The translations under genes and the position numbers were made by a program. A stretch of 64,000 nucleotides of DNA from Parapedobacter sp051400755. Its GTDB lineage: Bacteria; Bacteroidota; Bacteroidia; Sphingobacteriales; Sphingobacteriaceae. Positions 62,393 to 64,000 of the stretch are shown in pieces (the stretch's first letter is position 1; each line of letters opens with the position of its first letter). The stretch is taken from contig NZ_JBLFFL010000001.1 in assembly GCF_051400755.1 (NCBI RefSeq), positions 1 through 64,000 of the forward strand. The letters run 5' to 3'. The notes below the pieces were generated by a model. It worked only from the letters and a program-made list of their open reading frames with translations. It had not been told where the DNA came from and did no database searches.

Positions 62393-63334
62393 TTACCCGG
62401 TCTTGCCCCGCACCTTTAAGTAGACCACACTATTGTGCGGCATACCCAGCGTAGCGGCCGGCGTGATCGTCAACAGGTTTTGCAGGTATACATCGATAAT
62501 GCCGGATAATACCCTCCGTCGCGATTCTTCAAATTCAGGCATGACAAAAAATTTGCCCAGGCGCAGCGTTCCGTCCGGCCCCACCAACACCGAGAACGTA
62601 TGGCTGAAATCCTTATATGCCTTATGGATCACGATGTCGTATTCGGGATACAGGTATTCGTATGCCGATGATTGGCTCAACATGTCGAGGCTATCATGCT
62701 GTCGGCGCTTGACCTCCAATATCGGGCTTTTGCTGACCAATTGCGGATAATGCTTGGACGAGAAGGAACTATCCATGCTGTCGAGATTCCGGTTGGCCCG
62801 TTGCACCATTTGCTGCACAAACAGCGTGTCAGGCCGACGCGGCTTGCGCAATTCCGCCAGCGGAGTTCCCAATCGGCTCAAGTAATCCTTCGAATAGAAC
62901 CGCATATATACATTGGAGCGTATCTTATTGACCGTCAGGCCATCGAGGCTCAGGCGCTGGAGCATCATGCTGTCGGGATGCAGGTCGATTACCTTCCAGC
63001 TTTCCCGCGCGAAATGGAAAAACGAATCGTGGTCATGCGTGATCTCGAAATTGAAGGAAGAATCGCTCCCCGGCACATAGATCTGCAAGGCATCTCCGCG
63101 TGTGAACTTGATATGCCACTCCGGTTCTTGCACAAAACCAATGGAATCATAAGCCAGCCCATTGTCAAACGAGCGCCTCACTTCATAGAAATCAATGCCG
63201 ACGATCGGTGCAAAAGAAGGCCTTCTCGGATCGTCATCAACGTCGCCTTCTGCTCCGCTTGAACAGCTCCAAAAACAGTAAGATAGCAGCAAAAAGAGGA
63301 TACCAGTTGGCAACAAACTATTCGTCATTCGCAT
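62393..63334 (-). CDS. Hypothetical lipoprotein
   Basis: The 313-residue protein has a signal peptide with a lipobox at LSYCFWSC and no recognised domain. It contains an acidic segment after the Cys (GAEGDVDDDP), a mixed alpha/beta body with several aromatic strands, and a C-terminal ASRRRVLSGIIDVYLQNLL-like helix that suggests a folded domain. It is encoded on the same strand 10 bp before the DUF4199 gene. The function is unknown; ATG 63328 is an alternative start. Confidence 0.7.
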   Translation of the reverse strand: MRMTNSLLPTGILFLLLSYCFWSCSSGAEGDVDDDPRRPSFAPIVGIDFYEVRRSFDNGLAYDSIGFVQEPEWHIKFTRGDALQIYVPGSDSSFNFEITHDHDSFFHFARESWKVIDLHPDSMMLQRLSLDGLTVNKIRSNVYMRFYSKDYLSRLGTPLAELRKPRRPDTLFVQQMVQRANRNLDSMDSSFSSKHYPQLVSKSPILEVKRRQHDSLDMLSQSSAYEYLYPEYDIVIHKAYKDFSHTFSVLVGPDGTLRLGKFFVMPEFEESRRRVLSGIIDVYLQNLLTITPAATLGMPHNSVVYLKVRGKTG

Positions 63335-63406
63335 GGGACGCTAACCTACTACAAATACCAATAATATCCAATAAATTTTGCGATTACGTCGGTGATGGTA
63401 GAAGAC

Positions 63407-64000
63407 CTATTTTTTCCGGCTGATCGCGATACCCGATTGGCTGGACTTTTCCACCGTCGTCTCATAGTCGGGGTGATTGTTGACCATATCCATGTATTCA
63501 CCGATACCGCTGATGCTTTGAAGCACATTGTGCGCGGTAAAGCTCCCGCCTTTGCTGAGTTTCGGATCGACATCCTTAAAATATTGCACATACCAGTCTT
63601 TATCCGCATCCGAAAAGACGAAATCGAACGGACCGTCGACCGTTTTGACGATTTGGTGCGCATCGCCCAACTTGAAATCCACCACATCAGATAGGCCTGC
63701 TGCTTTGATGTTTTCCATGGCTTGCTTTTGCCTATTCTCGTCAATTTCGATGGTCGTGAGCTTACCGCCGGTTTTGCTCAATGCCCAGGCAATCCAAACG
63801 GTGGAATGGCCGGTGGAGGTACCGATCTCCAATGCCGACCGGTAGTTATTCGCCACGATAAGGTCGTGCAGTACCTGGCCGTCTTCGTACGGCACGTTGA
63901 GGTCGTGCCACTGCTGCCGGTTTGCTTCCAAAAACGCACGCACCCCTTTGTCCCGCGCGCGCTGGTCGGTCGTGTTTTGGGCCACGCATCCGGCAACTAA
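63407..64000 (-). CDS. O-methyltransferase, lipid-anchored, N-terminus beyond the window
   Basis: The frame stays open to the last base. Residues LVAGC followed by VAQNTTDQ precede the apparent GTG start, which is a lipobox, so the protein is exported and begins outside the window. The visible body is an S-adenosylmethionine-dependent catechol/caffeoyl-CoA-type methyltransferase: SALEIGTSTGHSTVWIAWAL (SAM motif I), LTTIEIDENRQKQA and DFVFSDADKDWYVQYF. An exported enzyme of this type would lack cytosolic SAM, which is odd. Confidence 0.75.
   Translation of the reverse strand, partial: LVAGCVAQNTTDQRARDKGVRAFLEANRQQWHDLNVPYEDGQVLHDLIVANNYRSALEIGTSTGHSTVWIAWALSKTGGKLTTIEIDENRQKQAMENIKAAGLSDVVDFKLGDAHQIVKTVDGPFDFVFSDADKDWYVQYFKDVDPKLSKGGSFTAHNVLQSISGIGEYMDMVNNHPDYETTVEKSSQSGIAISRKK

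Noticed and set aside
1..64000. CRISPR arrays, rRNA genes, insertion sequences, prophage
   Set aside because: No regularly spaced repeats, rRNA sequence, transposase or phage structural genes were seen in either strand.

Overview
The window looks like chromosomal DNA of a Bacteroidota bacterium, most likely a relative of Sphingobacteriaceae (Pedobacter/Parapedobacter type). The evidence is a SusC/SusD pair, Bacteroidetes-type promoters (TTTG, 18-20 bp, TAnnTTTG) before several genes, bacteroidetal MobA/MobB/TraG mobilization genes, an HU-like protein of the phylum-specific kind, a YpdA-type bacillithiol disulfide reductase, and almost no Shine-Dalgarno sequences. The genus is inferred from overall resemblance, not from a search.

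Layout. 1-1.9 kb: the end of a serine hydrolase gene, a dead permease fragment and a secreted esterase. About 1.95-9.4 kb: an integrated mobilizable element with a coupling protein, relaxase, MobA, a likely oriT, a HEPN-domain cargo gene and a large serine recombinase whose 3' end runs antisense through a tRNA-Leu gene. 9.5-20.2 kb: core metabolism on the minus strand (ppx, ppk1, a Gfo/Idh/MocA oxidoreductase, a DUF4142 lipoprotein, PEP carboxylase, a NarL-type response regulator and its TPR histidine kinase), closed by a 43-codon gene with its own promoter and terminator. 20.3-27.1 kb: FUSC membrane protein, YpdA, TetR regulator, MurB, ECF sigma factor, a cytochrome b5-like protein and a PfkB kinase. 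27.2-31.3 kb: a three-gene cell-envelope locus (Cys/His-rich small protein, TonB receptor, CxCC lipoprotein) that may handle a metal such as copper. 31.3-35.9 kb: the pstSCAB phosphate transporter and, divergently, a small membrane protein with a universal stress protein. 36-43.6 kb: a segment that reads as more AT-rich, with an AbiE toxin-antitoxin pair, a secreted PI-PLC and a SusCD pair. 43.9-45.2 kb: two small DNA-binding proteins, a dense repeat block and tRNA-Asn. 45.4-48.5 kb: mgtE in a tightly overlapped operon with an outer-membrane protein and a BNR lipoprotein. 49-64 kb: a large metallopeptidase/propeller/barrel protein and housekeeping genes (pgk, HMG-CoA lyase, sppA, folK, HPt, purS, pssA, rho, GlcNAc kinase, UPF0173 hydrolase, ybaB, a DUF4199 protein, a lipoprotein and an O-methyltransferase cut by the window end).

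How genes may work together. Phosphate recurs: high-affinity uptake (pst), polyphosphate synthesis and breakdown (ppk1-ppx), and a secreted phospholipase C next to an outer-membrane nutrient importer. Several regulatory structures can be read directly: an AbiE operator, a palindrome over facing TetR/murB promoters, inverted repeats between pstS and the small membrane gene, and a terminator facing against susC that could end an antisense RNA. No CRISPR array, rRNA operon or insertion sequence was seen.
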